Part shown: piece after piece, positions 6,158 through 6,162 of the stretch
How the letters are laid out: each line of letters opens with the position of its first letter
Numbering within the stretch: the first letter of the stretch is position 1
DNA from: Scatosoma sp045577595
GTDB lineage: Bacteria > Bacillota > Clostridia > Christensenellales > Borkfalkiaceae
DNA length: 6,162 nucleotides
NCBI GenBank assembly: GCA_045577595.1
Contig: JAZNIR010000109.1
Span: 1-6,162 of the forward strand
Direction of reading: 5' to 3'
The notes under the pieces: generated by a model
Told to the model about the DNA's origin: nothing
The model's input: only the letters and a program-made list of their open reading frames with translations
Database searches by the model: none
Program-made: the position numbers and the translations under genes

Positions 6158-6162
6158 GTTGT

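Overview
The window is a tightly packed stretch of bacterial chromosome with five genes, all on the + strand, and almost no non-coding DNA. The likely source is an anaerobe of the Bacillota, most plausibly a Clostridia-type lineage. Three things point there: AAAAGGAG-type ribosome binding sites, an IspG gene followed directly by a protein with PolC-like N-terminal, OB and exonuclease domains (ispG-polC is a familiar clostridial gene order), and a Bacillus/Clostridium-type ROK glucokinase. This placement is inference; there is no rRNA or other decisive marker. No mobile element, tRNA, rRNA or CRISPR array was seen.

Layout: (1) the C-terminal four fifths of rarA (2-1078, cut by the window edge), a AAA+ protein acting at stalled replication forks; (2) nrdR (1134-1604), the zinc-ribbon/ATP-cone repressor of ribonucleotide reductase genes; (3) ispG (1621-2670), the [4Fe-4S] enzyme of the MEP isoprenoid pathway; (4) a 523-residue protein (2663-4234) that overlaps ispG by 8 bases and looks like the front part of PolC without the PHP and polymerase domains, with an intact DEDDh exonuclease site; (5) a 617-residue ORF (4246-6099) that joins a complete class I mannose-6-phosphate isomerase to a complete ROK glucokinase with no stop codon between them. 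An intrinsic terminator (6117-6157) closes the run. The four gene junctions are +55, +16, -8 and +11 bases, so the set reads as one transcription unit, or the end of a longer one.

Functionally, rarA, nrdR and the exonuclease protein concern replication, dNTP supply and proofreading or repair. ispG supplies isoprenoid precursors. The last gene feeds hexoses into glycolysis.

Two places deserve attention. The first is the PolC-like protein: it sits where clostridial polC is expected, lacks the polymerase, and carries a QAGLF motif resembling a beta-clamp-binding site in the linker before the exonuclease. The second is the manA-glucokinase fusion: the joint contains an internal AAAAGGAG ribosome binding site correctly spaced from an in-frame ATG, so the same ORF may give both a bifunctional protein and a free 320-residue glucokinase.
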